From Marinifilaceae bacterium (GTDB lineage Bacteria > Bacteroidota > Bacteroidia > Bacteroidales > Marinifilaceae): 44,232 nt of DNA. The stretch is taken from the NCBI GenBank assembly GCA_016936255.1, contig JAFGYE010000089.1:1-44232 (forward strand). The letters are read 5' to 3'. Of the stretch, positions 24,486 to 33,249 are shown piece by piece (the stretch's first letter is position 1; each line of letters starts with the position of its first letter). The notes under the pieces are model-generated. The model did no database searches and was not told where the DNA came from. It saw only the letters and a program-made list of their open reading frames with translations. The position numbers and the translations under genes were made by a program.

Positions 24486-24513
24486 ACTATGTACTAAACA
24501 CTATGTACTAAAA
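24486..24513. repeat. Two tandem 14-bp units (ACTATGTACTAAAC)
   Basis: Two copies abut the permease ATG at 24514. A looser version of the same motif precedes the radical SAM gene (30118-30155) and the prenyltransferase-like gene (about 33216-33230). Confidence 0.7.
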
Positions 24514-27500
24514 ATGACAATCTTAAAATACATCATCAAAAGCCTCTGGTACTTCAGAAAGCAGCATTTCGCAGTCTTTTTGGGGACAATTGTGAGTACA
24601 GCAGTACTTACAGGAGCATTAATTATTGGTGATTCGGTAAAATACAGCTTGCACGATCTGGTCAACCTTCGTTTGGGCCAGGTGGAATATGCCATGCCTA
24701 CCGGCGATCGGTATGTTCGAGCTGAATTGGCAAAGGACATACAGGCAGATTTAAATGGGAATGCAGCTGCTCTTTTGCAGGTGAAAGCAATTGCAATTCA
24801 ACCCGAAAATCAGACTCGCACAAACAATATTCAGGCTTATGGGCTTGATCAGGAATTTTGGAAATTCTCTTTTGCTCAGCAAATTGACCTGAAAGATGGG
24901 GAAGCAGCTGTTAGTTCGAATCTGGCAGATAAAATGAGCCTGAAAATTGGTGATGAATTTCTGTTACGGGTTGAAAAGGGGAGTTTGATTCCCGCCAATG
25001 CTCCTTTTGTTTCCGATGAGGATCAGACAATCGCTTTGCGGGTAAAGGTAAAAGCCATTGCCGGAGATCAGGAACTGGGTCGCTTTAGCCTAAAAAACAA
25101 TCAGGTTGCGCCCTACAATGTTTTTCTTTCCAGAGATTATCTGGCCAAAGAAATGGAACTGGAAGGACGGGCAAATCTATTACTGGCAAGTTCTGCGGGC
25201 GAATCTGTTCTTTCCTTACCTGATGTAGAAGGCAGTTTAAAGAAGAACTGGAATGTGAAGGATGCTGGTCTTGAAATTCGTTCGATTAAAGGAAAAGATC
25301 AGTTGGAATTGATTTCAGATCGGGTGTTTATCGATACTCCAATTTCAGATGAGCTGGATAAAATCGAAATCAATAAGCAATCTCTTCTCACTTATTTTGT
25401 GAACCGAATCAGCTGTAAGGATAAAGAAACGCCTTATTCGTTTGTATCTGCCATTAATGGTGATTCACGCTTGTCAAATCTGTCTGATGGGGAAATTAGT
25501 ATCAATCAGTGGTTGGCTGATGATATCCAGGCTAAGGCAGGCGATACAATTTCTCTGGATTATTTTGTAATTGGCGCTTTGCGGGCTCTTAAAGAGCAGA
25601 AGCAGACATTTGTAGTGAAGGAAGTATTGCCTTTGGATAGTGATTTGCTGGATCAATCAATGATGCCGTCCTTTCCGGGATTATCAGATGCAGGAAGTTG
25701 TAACGACTGGGAAGCCGGTGTTCCTGTTGATTTTTCAAAAATCCGTCCGAAAGACGAAGACTACTGGAAGAAATACAAAGGAACTCCTAAAGCATTTATT
25801 TCCCCGGCAAAAGCAGTCGGATTGTGGAGCAATAAATATGGAAAATATACTGCTTTCCGATTTAATGAAAAGGAATTGAATCAAAATGATTTAGAGAAAC
25901 TCATGCTTTCGGTAATAAGCCCTAAATCACTTAATTTAAGCTTTGTATATGTTCGTAGCACTGGCGTTTCGGCAGCAGATAACATGGTCGATTTTGGGGA
26001 GTTGTTCCTAAGTCTTAGCTTTTTCATCATATTCGCAGGAATCCTTTTAACCATCCTAATTTATTCTCTAAATCTCGATAGCAGAAGTCAGGAAAACGGA
26101 ATATTATTAGGTTTAGGCTTCCCTAAATCTCAAATACTGCGAATTAGAGTCTACGAATCATTAGTGACAGTAGTTGTTGGAGGATTGGTTGGTGTTTTAG
26201 GCGGTGTTTTATACAATCAGCTGCTATTAAAAGCTTTAAATTCGGTGTGGACTGATGTGGTTCGTACCAACATGCTGAATGTTCATCTGCGCGGAACGAC
26301 ATTGTTTACAGGTTTTGCAATTGGCTTGGTGGTGGCTATGCTTTGTATTTGGTGGCTTACACGTAAAAAGCTAAAGAAAACAGCAAGCAATTTAATTCAG
26401 AATACAACCGATGAAAATATCTTTGCTAAAGGCAGTCGTATTTCAAAATTGATCGCATTGATCTCTATTCTTGGTGCTGCAGCTATAATTACGTATGCAT
26501 TTGCATCCTCTTTGGATCAAAATGCCGAATTATTGCTGTCTGCAGGAGGTCTCTTTATGATTGGAGCCTGTGCTTTTGTTCACATGTATCTGCAAAAATT
26601 GAGTTCAACCAGAAGTAGTAAAACCCCTTCCTTATTGCAGCTGGCAATAAAGAACAGTGCACGCAACCGCAGGAGAAGTTTGGCAAGTGTAGCATTATTG
26701 GCTCTGGGTACATTCTCTGTTCTGATTACAGGAGCCAACCGCAAAACATTCTTCAATACCGAAAATGCGGACAAATCGGGTACAGGTGGTTATGAATATT
26801 GGATAGAAAGCACGATGCCTGTTTTATTTGATCTGAATACTGCAGAAGGACTTGAGAAAGCCGGATTTTGGAAAGGTGATATCGATTCCACCGCACAATT
26901 TGTACAGTTCAGAGCCTTGGAAGGTGATGATGCCAGTTGTTTGAATTTAAATCAGGTGCAGAAACCCAGAATATTGGGATTTGATCCTATGCTTTTTGAT
27001 AAAAAGGATGCTTTTTCATTCGCGGCACTTGCTGCGAATGTGGATTCAGAGCATCCATGGCAGGCCTTGAATAAAGATTTAGGAGAAAATGTGATTCCTG
27101 CTTATGCCGATCAGACAGTTATTGTTTGGGGACTGAAAAAAGCAGTTGGCGATACTTTGATCTATCAAAACGAATTCGGAAAAGACATCAAACTGGTACT
27201 TATGGGAGGTTTGAACAATTCCATTTTTCAGGGTAACATCTTAATATCTGATAATCAGTTTCAAAAACATTTTCCGTCAATTAGTGGGTCAAAGATATTA
27301 CTGATTGATTCACAGAATGATAAGGATGATCAGTTGATGCAAGAGTTTGAAAATAATCTTCAGGATTTGGGCGTTTCAGGAATGAAAACATCTGATCGTT
27401 TAGCCACCTTTTATTCGGTTGAAAACACCTACTTAAGCATGTTCATGTTTTTGGGAGGCTTGGGAGTAATCATCGGAACCATAGGCTTGGGAATTGTATT

Positions 27501-27807
27501 AATGCGAAACATTTTAGAGCGCAAAAAAGAATTGGCTCTTCTTTCTGCAATCGGTTATCAGCAAAAGAGTCTTTTTAAACTGTTGTTTTACGAGAATCTG
27601 TTTTTATTGCTTGCCGGATTGGCTTGTGGATTAGGCGCGGCACTAATTGGAGTACTTCCATCACTGTTATCTCCGTCATTTCATATGCCGGTAGGATATA
27701 TCCTGACATTGCTGTTCGGTATTTTAATCAGTGGATTGATCTGGATTTGGATTCCTGCGCGACAAATTAAAAAATACAATATCGTTGAATCATTAAAGAA
27801 TGAATAA
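24514..27807 (+). CDS. Large ABC transporter permease with two FtsX modules
   Basis: A 1097-residue inner-membrane permease made of two MacB_PCD/FtsX modules fused in tandem. The first has an N-terminal transmembrane segment (about 18-40), a large extracytoplasmic domain (about 45-490), then three transmembrane segments (about 495-520, 545-575, 595-615). Two further hydrophobic segments (about 645-710) link to the second module, with its own N-terminal segment (about 725-745), periplasmic domain (about 750-970) and final three segments (about 973-1080). Such duplicated permeases (LolC/E-like in one chain, about twice the usual length) function as mechanotransmission exporters rather than channels. 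The gene follows the ATPase gene and is 29 bp before propeller lipoprotein G, which suggests shared transcription. Confidence 0.88.
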   Translation: MTILKYIIKSLWYFRKQHFAVFLGTIVSTAVLTGALIIGDSVKYSLHDLVNLRLGQVEYAMPTGDRYVRAELAKDIQADLNGNAAALLQVKAIAIQPENQTRTNNIQAYGLDQEFWKFSFAQQIDLKDGEAAVSSNLADKMSLKIGDEFLLRVEKGSLIPANAPFVSDEDQTIALRVKVKAIAGDQELGRFSLKNNQVAPYNVFLSRDYLAKEMELEGRANLLLASSAGESVLSLPDVEGSLKKNWNVKDAGLEIRSIKGKDQLELISDRVFIDTPISDELDKIEINKQSLLTYFVNRISCKDKETPYSFVSAINGDSRLSNLSDGEISINQWLADDIQAKAGDTISLDYFVIGALRALKEQKQTFVVKEVLPLDSDLLDQSMMPSFPGLSDAGSCNDWEAGVPVDFSKIRPKDEDYWKKYKGTPKAFISPAKAVGLWSNKYGKYTAFRFNEKELNQNDLEKLMLSVISPKSLNLSFVYVRSTGVSAADNMVDFGELFLSLSFFIIFAGILLTILIYSLNLDSRSQENGILLGLGFPKSQILRIRVYESLVTVVVGGLVGVLGGVLYNQLLLKALNSVWTDVVRTNMLNVHLRGTTLFTGFAIGLVVAMLCIWWLTRKKLKKTASNLIQNTTDENIFAKGSRISKLIALISILGAAAIITYAFASSLDQNAELLLSAGGLFMIGACAFVHMYLQKLSSTRSSKTPSLLQLAIKNSARNRRRSLASVALLALGTFSVLITGANRKTFFNTENADKSGTGGYEYWIESTMPVLFDLNTAEGLEKAGFWKGDIDSTAQFVQFRALEGDDASCLNLNQVQKPRILGFDPMLFDKKDAFSFAALAANVDSEHPWQALNKDLGENVIPAYADQTVIVWGLKKAVGDTLIYQNEFGKDIKLVLMGGLNNSIFQGNILISDNQFQKHFPSISGSKILLIDSQNDKDDQLMQEFENNLQDLGVSGMKTSDRLATFYSVENTYLSMFMFLGGLGVIIGTIGLGIVLMRNILERKKELALLSAIGYQQKSLFKLLFYENLFLLLAGLACGLGAALIGVLPSLLSPSFHMPVGYILTLLFGILISGLIWIWIPARQIKKYNIVESLKNE

Positions 27808-27836
27808 AACTAAACTATCATACAAAAACTAACCTA

Positions 27837-29054
27837 ATGAAAAATTTAAGCATTTTATTAATTGCAGTACTTTTTTTTGCTTGCAATTCGAAATCGAAAA
27901 AAGTGAGTGAATGGAGAGGTGAGAACCGTTCAGGAATTTATAACGAAACCAATTTACTGAAAGAATGGCCTGCTGAAGGTCCGGAGTTGCTTTGGGCTAT
28001 TGATAGTATTGGCAATGGTTATGGTTCACCGGTAATTTGTGAGAATACAATGTATTTAAATGGTGAAATTGATAGCCTTGCTTATCTGATATCTCTTGAT
28101 TTGCAGGGAAATATACTTTGGAAAACTGAATTTGGAACAGATTGGATGGAAAACTTTATTGGAAGTCGTTCAGCGCCAACCGTGGTTGATGATTTGGTAT
28201 ATGTAGCCTCAGGAATGGGTGATATTGCTTGTATTCATGCTGAATCAGGTGAATTGAAGTGGAAAGTGAATATGTTGGCAAAATATGAAGGTAAGAATAC
28301 TCGTTTTGGATATTCTCAATCTTTATTGGTAGATGGCGATTTGGTATTTGCTGCACCTGGTGGAGCCGAAAACAATATTATTGCCTTAAATAGATTTACC
28401 GGTGAAATGGCATGGACTAACCCTGGAGTTGGTGAGATTTCTGCTTATTGTTCTCCATTATTGTTGGAATTTCCATCTCGGAAAGTTTTGGTAACTTTCT
28501 CAGACAATGCTTTAATGGGTATCGAATCGCAAACAGGAAAACTATTGTGGACAGAACTGCAGGATACGCTTTGCGATATTAATGGAAATACACCAATTTT
28601 TGAAGATGGTTACCTGTATTACGTTACCGGATGTGGTAATGGAACCGTAAAAATGAAAGTTTCTGAAGACGGAAGTCAAATCACGGAAGTGTGGCGAAAT
28701 AAGGAATTGGATAACATTATGGGGGGTGCTGTAAAATTAAATGGCAAAATCATCGCATCAGGTCATCGCAAGAAGGTTTGGAAAAGTGTAGATGCTGAGA
28801 CCGGAGAGACTCGGGATACATTAAGTTTTGGTCGTGGATCTACCATTGCTGCTGATGGAATGTTGTACTGTTATAACGAAAGAGGTCAGGTTGGCTTGGT
28901 AAAGGTAACACCTGAAAGTATGGAGTTGGTAAGTAAATTTAAAGTAACCAAAGGAACCAAAGAACATTTTGCACAACCGGTAATCAACAACGGAGTTTTG
29001 TACATCCGTCATGGAGACGCTCTGTTGGCATATGATATTAAGAAGAAGATTTAA
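27837..29054 (+). CDS. PQQ-type beta-propeller lipoprotein G
   Basis: A 405-residue propeller with lipobox FFAC (lipidated C16). It belongs to the close group with A, B and C: EWRGENRSGIYNETNLL, EWPAEGPELLW, APGGAENN in place of CTPGG, and EISAYCSP; the C-terminus HFAQPVINNGVLYIRH ... LAYDI also matches. It is separated from that tandem trio by about 17 kb of other locus genes, so either an old duplicate was moved or the intervening genes were inserted. The lysine-rich, not acidic, residues after the lipidated Cys suggest a periplasm-facing lipoprotein. Its neighbours are the permease (29 bp upstream) and the Cys-tail ferredoxin (116 bp downstream), bridging the transport and isoprenoid halves of the locus. 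Confidence 0.85.
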   Translation: MKNLSILLIAVLFFACNSKSKKVSEWRGENRSGIYNETNLLKEWPAEGPELLWAIDSIGNGYGSPVICENTMYLNGEIDSLAYLISLDLQGNILWKTEFGTDWMENFIGSRSAPTVVDDLVYVASGMGDIACIHAESGELKWKVNMLAKYEGKNTRFGYSQSLLVDGDLVFAAPGGAENNIIALNRFTGEMAWTNPGVGEISAYCSPLLLEFPSRKVLVTFSDNALMGIESQTGKLLWTELQDTLCDINGNTPIFEDGYLYYVTGCGNGTVKMKVSEDGSQITEVWRNKELDNIMGGAVKLNGKIIASGHRKKVWKSVDAETGETRDTLSFGRGSTIAADGMLYCYNERGQVGLVKVTPESMELVSKFKVTKGTKEHFAQPVINNGVLYIRHGDALLAYDIKKKI

Positions 29055-29170
29055 TGAGGTAAGAGTCAATAGGAAATGAGTGAAATTGCAAATTGTTTTT
29101 TCTCAAATCTCATTTCTAATATCTTAGATCTTGTTGATTTAGAAGGAAAAATTACAAATTAGGAAGAAAA

Positions 29171-30037
29171 ATGAGCAAACAAATATTTATTTGCGGGTGC
29201 GAGAAGGATGGGAAGATCGAAAAATCTTCGGTTCAGAAGTTGATTAGCACTCTGGAAGATAGGAATATAGCTTATACCTATATCGAGGACATGTGTGGTA
29301 CGATTTTGAAGAGCCCGGATGATTTGGAAAGTTTGTACAATGCAAAAGATGCTATTGTTTTTGGTTGTCAGACTCGTGCGATGCAACATTTAGTGGACAA
29401 CTCAGGACGAAAAGCAGATGGAAATGGCACAGAGTATCATCATGTGGAGGAAGAAGGTAGGGATGAGCTTATTTCAGGATTGGAATCGAACACCGGAGCA
29501 CCTTTAAAAATAAAGTATTCTGATTCTTGGAAACCATGGTATCCGGTAATTGATTACGAGCGTTGCAACGGATGCCGCAAATGCCTGAACTTTTGTTTGT
29601 TTAGTGTGTATTCTGTTGAGGATGACGGAACTGTTGTGGTTTCAGCTTCGGCGAATTGTAAGGATATGTGTCCTGCCTGTGCCCGTGTTTGTCCTCAGAA
29701 TGCAATTATTTTCCCAAAGCACGCCGAAAGTCCAATAGATGGTGGCGAAGGTGATGGTACCGAAAATGAAAAGACAGATATTCTGGAACAAATTCAGAAC
29801 GATGATGTTTATTCTGTTTTAAGTGCCCGCAGAAAGAATTTTCAGGTTTCCTTGCTGAAAAAAGATCAGTTCAAAATGGCGGAAGAGGAGCGCCGGGCTT
29901 GCTGCAGTGGAGCTGATAAAAAAGAGGAAGAAAAGAAAGCCGGAAAATGTGACTGTGACTGCAATTGTAAAGATGACCCGGAAAGTAATTGCGGCTGTGA
30001 TTGCAAGGATGGTGATTCAAGTTCGTGTTGCTGTTAA
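29171..30037 (+). CDS. Ferredoxin-like protein with HdrA-like N-terminus and metallothionein-like Cys tail
   Basis: A 288-residue, apparently cytoplasmic protein with three parts. Residues 1-110: a thioredoxin-like or HdrA-like region with C8, C10, C42 and C66 (IFICGC, DMCG, FGCQTRA). Residues 125-185: a 2x[4Fe-4S] ferredoxin, C132-C135-C138-C142 and C163-C167-C170-C174 (spacing C-x3-C-x2-C-x3-C in the second). Residues 240-288: a highly charged tail with twelve cysteines in 45 residues (CC, C-x-C-x-C-x-C, C-x-C-x-C, final CCC), resembling metallothioneins. The tail could hold several metal ions or feed Fe-S cluster assembly or metal detoxification for the locus. I do not know a named family with this arrangement. 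It lies between propeller G and the radical SAM gene. Confidence 0.75.
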   Translation: MSKQIFICGCEKDGKIEKSSVQKLISTLEDRNIAYTYIEDMCGTILKSPDDLESLYNAKDAIVFGCQTRAMQHLVDNSGRKADGNGTEYHHVEEEGRDELISGLESNTGAPLKIKYSDSWKPWYPVIDYERCNGCRKCLNFCLFSVYSVEDDGTVVVSASANCKDMCPACARVCPQNAIIFPKHAESPIDGGEGDGTENEKTDILEQIQNDDVYSVLSARRKNFQVSLLKKDQFKMAEEERRACCSGADKKEEEKKAGKCDCDCNCKDDPESNCGCDCKDGDSSSCCC

Positions 30038-30174
30038 AAATAGTAACTGCTTGTTGGTAAATGGTAATTAGTTAAAAAATGGTTTGTGTCAAATTATTTT
30101 GTTCCAATCACCAACAACTATGTGCTAATAACCAACGGCTGTGTACTAATTACTCTGAACTAAATACTAAATAA

Positions 30175-31368
30175 ATGCTATTTGCTCTAGGAACAAGAAT
30201 ACTAAAACAGGTGGATGCCCGATTGCTTTGGAAACTTGGCTGTAATTTGGGATGGAAGGGAATGAAAGCAGTTTCGAAACACAAGAAAAGACTGAAGAAA
30301 GGTGAGCTGTATCCTGCTTTCATGATGATTTCGATTACTGATAATTGCAATCTAAATTGTCAGGGTTGTTGGGTAACAATTAACAATCAATCCAAAGGAA
30401 TGGATATGGAAACTCTCAACAATATCATTGTTTCCAGTAAAAAGAAAGGCTCTTACTTTTTTGGATTACTGGGAGGAGAACCTTTAATGTATCCTCATTT
30501 AATGGAGGTGATTGAACGGCATCCCGATTGTTATTTTCAGATGTTTACCAATGGTACTTTACTGACTGATGAAGTGGCGCAAAAGCTTCGGAAACTGGGG
30601 AATGTATCACCCTTAATTAGTGTGGAAGGTCTGCAGGATGTGAGTGATATAAGAAGAGGAGCCAATAATGTATATGGCAGAACCATGACAGGAATTGAGG
30701 CTTCTACCAGAAATAAATTATTCACCGGAGTAGCTACAAGCGTATGCAAGTCTAATTTTAAGGATTTGGTGAACGAGGAATTTGTGAATTCCTGCATCAA
30801 AAAAGGAATTCACTACCTGTGGTTTTACATTTATCGTCCGGTTGGTGAACGTCCAACTACAGATTTGGCTTTGTCTGAGGAAGAGATTTTGGAATTACGT
30901 CAATTTATGGTTGATATCCGGGTGAAAGCTCCTTTGATGATTATCGATACGTATTGGGATGAGAAAGGGCAAGCCATATGTCCCGGAGCTTTGGGATTGT
31001 CGCATCATATTAACCCTTACGGAGATATCGAATTTTGTCCGCCAATTCAATTTGCAGGCGAAACGGTTGGCGATGGATCCGATATTGCCAATATCATCGA
31101 GAATTCGAAATTTATAGGAGGCATGCGAAAAGGCATCAACGACTGTACTCAAGGATGTATTTTATTGGATAATCCGCAGGAATTGCACAACATTCTAAAA
31201 AATGTAAATGCCTATGATTCATCGAAAAGGAATGCCTCATTTAAAGAATTAAATAAGATGAAGCCTTGTGCAGGTCATCACATACCAGGAAAAGAAATTC
31301 CAGAGAAAAGTTGGGTTTATCGATTTGCAAAAAAGCATTCTTTCTTTGGCTTTGGAGCATACGGATAG
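30175..31368 (+). CDS. Radical SAM enzyme with SPASM-like auxiliary cysteines
   Basis: A 397-residue radical S-adenosylmethionine enzyme. The SAM-cluster motif C58-x3-C62-x2-C65 (CNLNCQGC) and GGEP (100-103) are present. The C-terminal part has C269-x18-C288, C324-x3-C328 and C365, the pattern of a SPASM/Twitch auxiliary Fe-S site (INPYGDIEFCPP). It has an amphipathic, basic N-terminus (residues 1-45) that might touch the membrane, where an isoprenoid substrate would be. It does not resemble the hopanoid adenosyltransferase HpnH closely by eye. Chemistry could be methylation, C-C bond formation or peptide maturation; isoprenoid tailoring is suggested only by the next three genes. Start chosen at the first ATG. 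Confidence 0.85.
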   Translation: MLFALGTRILKQVDARLLWKLGCNLGWKGMKAVSKHKKRLKKGELYPAFMMISITDNCNLNCQGCWVTINNQSKGMDMETLNNIIVSSKKKGSYFFGLLGGEPLMYPHLMEVIERHPDCYFQMFTNGTLLTDEVAQKLRKLGNVSPLISVEGLQDVSDIRRGANNVYGRTMTGIEASTRNKLFTGVATSVCKSNFKDLVNEEFVNSCIKKGIHYLWFYIYRPVGERPTTDLALSEEEILELRQFMVDIRVKAPLMIIDTYWDEKGQAICPGALGLSHHINPYGDIEFCPPIQFAGETVGDGSDIANIIENSKFIGGMRKGINDCTQGCILLDNPQELHNILKNVNAYDSSKRNASFKELNKMKPCAGHHIPGKEIPEKSWVYRFAKKHSFFGFGAYG

Positions 31369-31418
31369 GCGAATTAGGAATTAATAATTACGAATTAAAA
31401 ATATTGCAGTTTTTAAAG

Positions 31419-31452
31419 TCCTTCTCCTTTAGGAGAGGGATTTAGGGTGAGG
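31419..31452. repeat. Intergenic palindromic element (TCTCCTTTAGGAGA type)
   Basis: TCTCCT/AGGAGA arms are followed by GGGATTTAGGGTGAGG, matching the right half of the element at 33111-33186. It lies between the radical SAM and DUF116-polyprenyl synthase genes. Confidence 0.6.
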
Positions 31453-31498
31453 TTCTAAACCTTGCTAATTGTTAACTGATCACTGTTAATTGTAAAAA

Positions 31499-33109
31499 AT
31501 GATTTTAAAAAACAACCAGCTAAATATAAGCTTAGGAAACGATTTGCCTCAGCATCCTGAAAAGTTGAAGCAGATTCGTGATTTGATCAGAGATTACGCT
31601 GCTGAATGCGAATTGATACCGCCTTTGCAGGAAGAGGAAGTCATTTTTCATTCCGGTGAATTGATCAGCAAGCATCCCGAGTTGTTTTTGTATCAAAAAC
31701 TTTTGGCTGTAATGATTAACAATTATGCATGGAGTCATATTGTTGCCGGAATTCCTTTTAACCGCAGAATTCTTTTATTGCCTAAGTGCATTAGTCACTC
31801 TACTCAATGTCCGGCAAAGTACGATGAGCTAGGCTTACTTTGTGAGCAATGCGGTCGCTGCGATTTGGCTGAAATCATTTCTCAGGCTGATGAATTGGCC
31901 TATCACACCATTGTTACTGAAGGAACTACTTCTGCTAGTTTACTTTTATCTTCAGGTCAGGTAGAATGTGTGATTGGTGTAGGTTGCCTGCATTCTTTCG
32001 AGCGTTCGTTTCCGTTGGCAGTAAAAGAGGCTGTTCCATCTCTTGCAATTCCTTTGTACAATAATAATTGTAAGGATTCTAAAGTGGATAAAATCTGGTT
32101 GGATGAAGTGCTTTCCATGCGCAGTGAAACAAATTGGAAAGGATGGATTGATCTGGATTCCATAAAATCAGTAGTAAAAGATTGGTTTTCAACAACTCAA
32201 TTAAAGTCTCTTTTTGGACAGGATGATGATACTGTGGATATTGCAGTTCGTTGGATGGAGACAGATGGAAAACGCTGGCGACCGATTATCATGCTTGCGG
32301 TTTATAATGCTTTAAGCGGAGATACCTGTGAATATGACGAAACGATTCAAAAATTGGCCGTTTCCATAGAATGTTTTCACAAGGCTTCCTTGATTCATGA
32401 TGATATTGCTGATGAAGATGATGAGAGATACGGAAAACCAGCTCTTCATAAGGAATATAATATTCCTGTGGCCTTGAATGTGGGAGATTTATTGTTAGGT
32501 TTTGGTTATCAGTTAATCGCTGAATCGGAGGCAAAACACATTCGAAAATTATTAAAAATTGCTGCTTACGGACATCGGGATTTGTCGCTGGGACAAGGAG
32601 AGGAGCTATTGTGGAGAAACCATGAGAAACTGCTTTCACAGGAAGAGATTCTGCGTATTTTTAGCAACAAAACTTCTCCCGCATTTGAAGTGGCACTGCA
32701 ATTCGGCGCAATTTTAGCAGATGCTGATGAAGCTGTTTTAAATATTATATCGGAGTATAGCAAGGCTTTGGGTATCGCATATCAAATTAATGATGATTTG
32801 GATGATTTCAGGCAAAAAAGGATCGTCAGTGGATTTAATACCGTTCAGCCATCATTGGTTTCAACTCTTTTAAACCAAAAGCATCCGGAAAAAATGCAGG
32901 AATGGTTCGAACGAACCCAAAATGGAGATGAAAGCATCAATACAGAGTTTTTACAATGGTCTGAGACCAAACAGGCAATGAAGGAGGCTGAAGAAATGCT
33001 GAATATTTACAAGCGAAATGCTCTGAAAGCCTTACGATCATTAAATAATCCAACATTGAAAATATTATTGACCCGTCTGGTGAATCGGATTGTTCCGGAG
33101 AATTCATAA
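31499..33109 (+). CDS. DUF116-polyprenyl diphosphate synthase fusion
   Basis: A 536-residue two-domain protein. Residues 1-230 are a DUF116-like domain with the cysteine set C97, C104, C115, C118, C121 (CPAKYDELGLLCEQCGRC) and C157, C163, C191, probably binding Fe-S or metal. Residues 240-536 are a trans-isoprenyl diphosphate synthase: GKRWRP (257-262), first Asp-rich motif D301-D302-x-x-D305, second D432-D-L-D-D436, and the GQGEELLW helix. Position -5 from the first motif is Ala296 and -4 Ser297, both small, which by the usual rule predicts products longer than C15 (C20 or more). It probably makes the linear isoprenoid that the cyclase uses. The fusion to DUF116 is unusual and ties isoprenoid synthesis to a radical SAM or redox partner next door. 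Confidence 0.85.
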   Translation: MILKNNQLNISLGNDLPQHPEKLKQIRDLIRDYAAECELIPPLQEEEVIFHSGELISKHPELFLYQKLLAVMINNYAWSHIVAGIPFNRRILLLPKCISHSTQCPAKYDELGLLCEQCGRCDLAEIISQADELAYHTIVTEGTTSASLLLSSGQVECVIGVGCLHSFERSFPLAVKEAVPSLAIPLYNNNCKDSKVDKIWLDEVLSMRSETNWKGWIDLDSIKSVVKDWFSTTQLKSLFGQDDDTVDIAVRWMETDGKRWRPIIMLAVYNALSGDTCEYDETIQKLAVSIECFHKASLIHDDIADEDDERYGKPALHKEYNIPVALNVGDLLLGFGYQLIAESEAKHIRKLLKIAAYGHRDLSLGQGEELLWRNHEKLLSQEEILRIFSNKTSPAFEVALQFGAILADADEAVLNIISEYSKALGIAYQINDDLDDFRQKRIVSGFNTVQPSLVSTLLNQKHPEKMQEWFERTQNGDESINTEFLQWSETKQAMKEAEEMLNIYKRNALKALRSLNNPTLKILLTRLVNRIVPENS

Positions 33110-33110
33110 A

Positions 33111-33186
33111 CCCCCAACCCCCTAAAGGGGGCTATTGACTTACGAATTGTATTTTTAAAAGTCCCCTTCAGGGGATTTAGGGGTAA
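33111..33186. repeat. Imperfect long inverted repeat (CCCCTAAAGGGG type)
   Basis: AACCCCCTAAAGGGGGCT on the left and AGTCCCCTTCAGGGGATTTAGGGGT on the right are inverted around an AT-rich centre. Its right half resembles the 31419-31452 element. A hairpin could form just after the polyprenyl synthase stop, so a terminator role is possible. Confidence 0.75.
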
Positions 33187-33249
33187 AAAATAAGTAGAAT
33201 TCAGTATTGTTTTAAGTACTAATTACTCTTAAACAGCAAAACTTAAAAG

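Noticed and set aside
23731-27807. ABC pair as the cell-division FtsEX complex
   Set aside because: The permease is about four times the length of FtsX and consists of two MacB/FtsX modules with large periplasmic domains.
7431-29054. Quinoprotein alcohol dehydrogenases with haem c
   Set aside because: No CxxCH motif occurs in the propellers, and the PQQ-dehydrogenase disulfide is not seen; only the PQQ-type repeat fold is supported.
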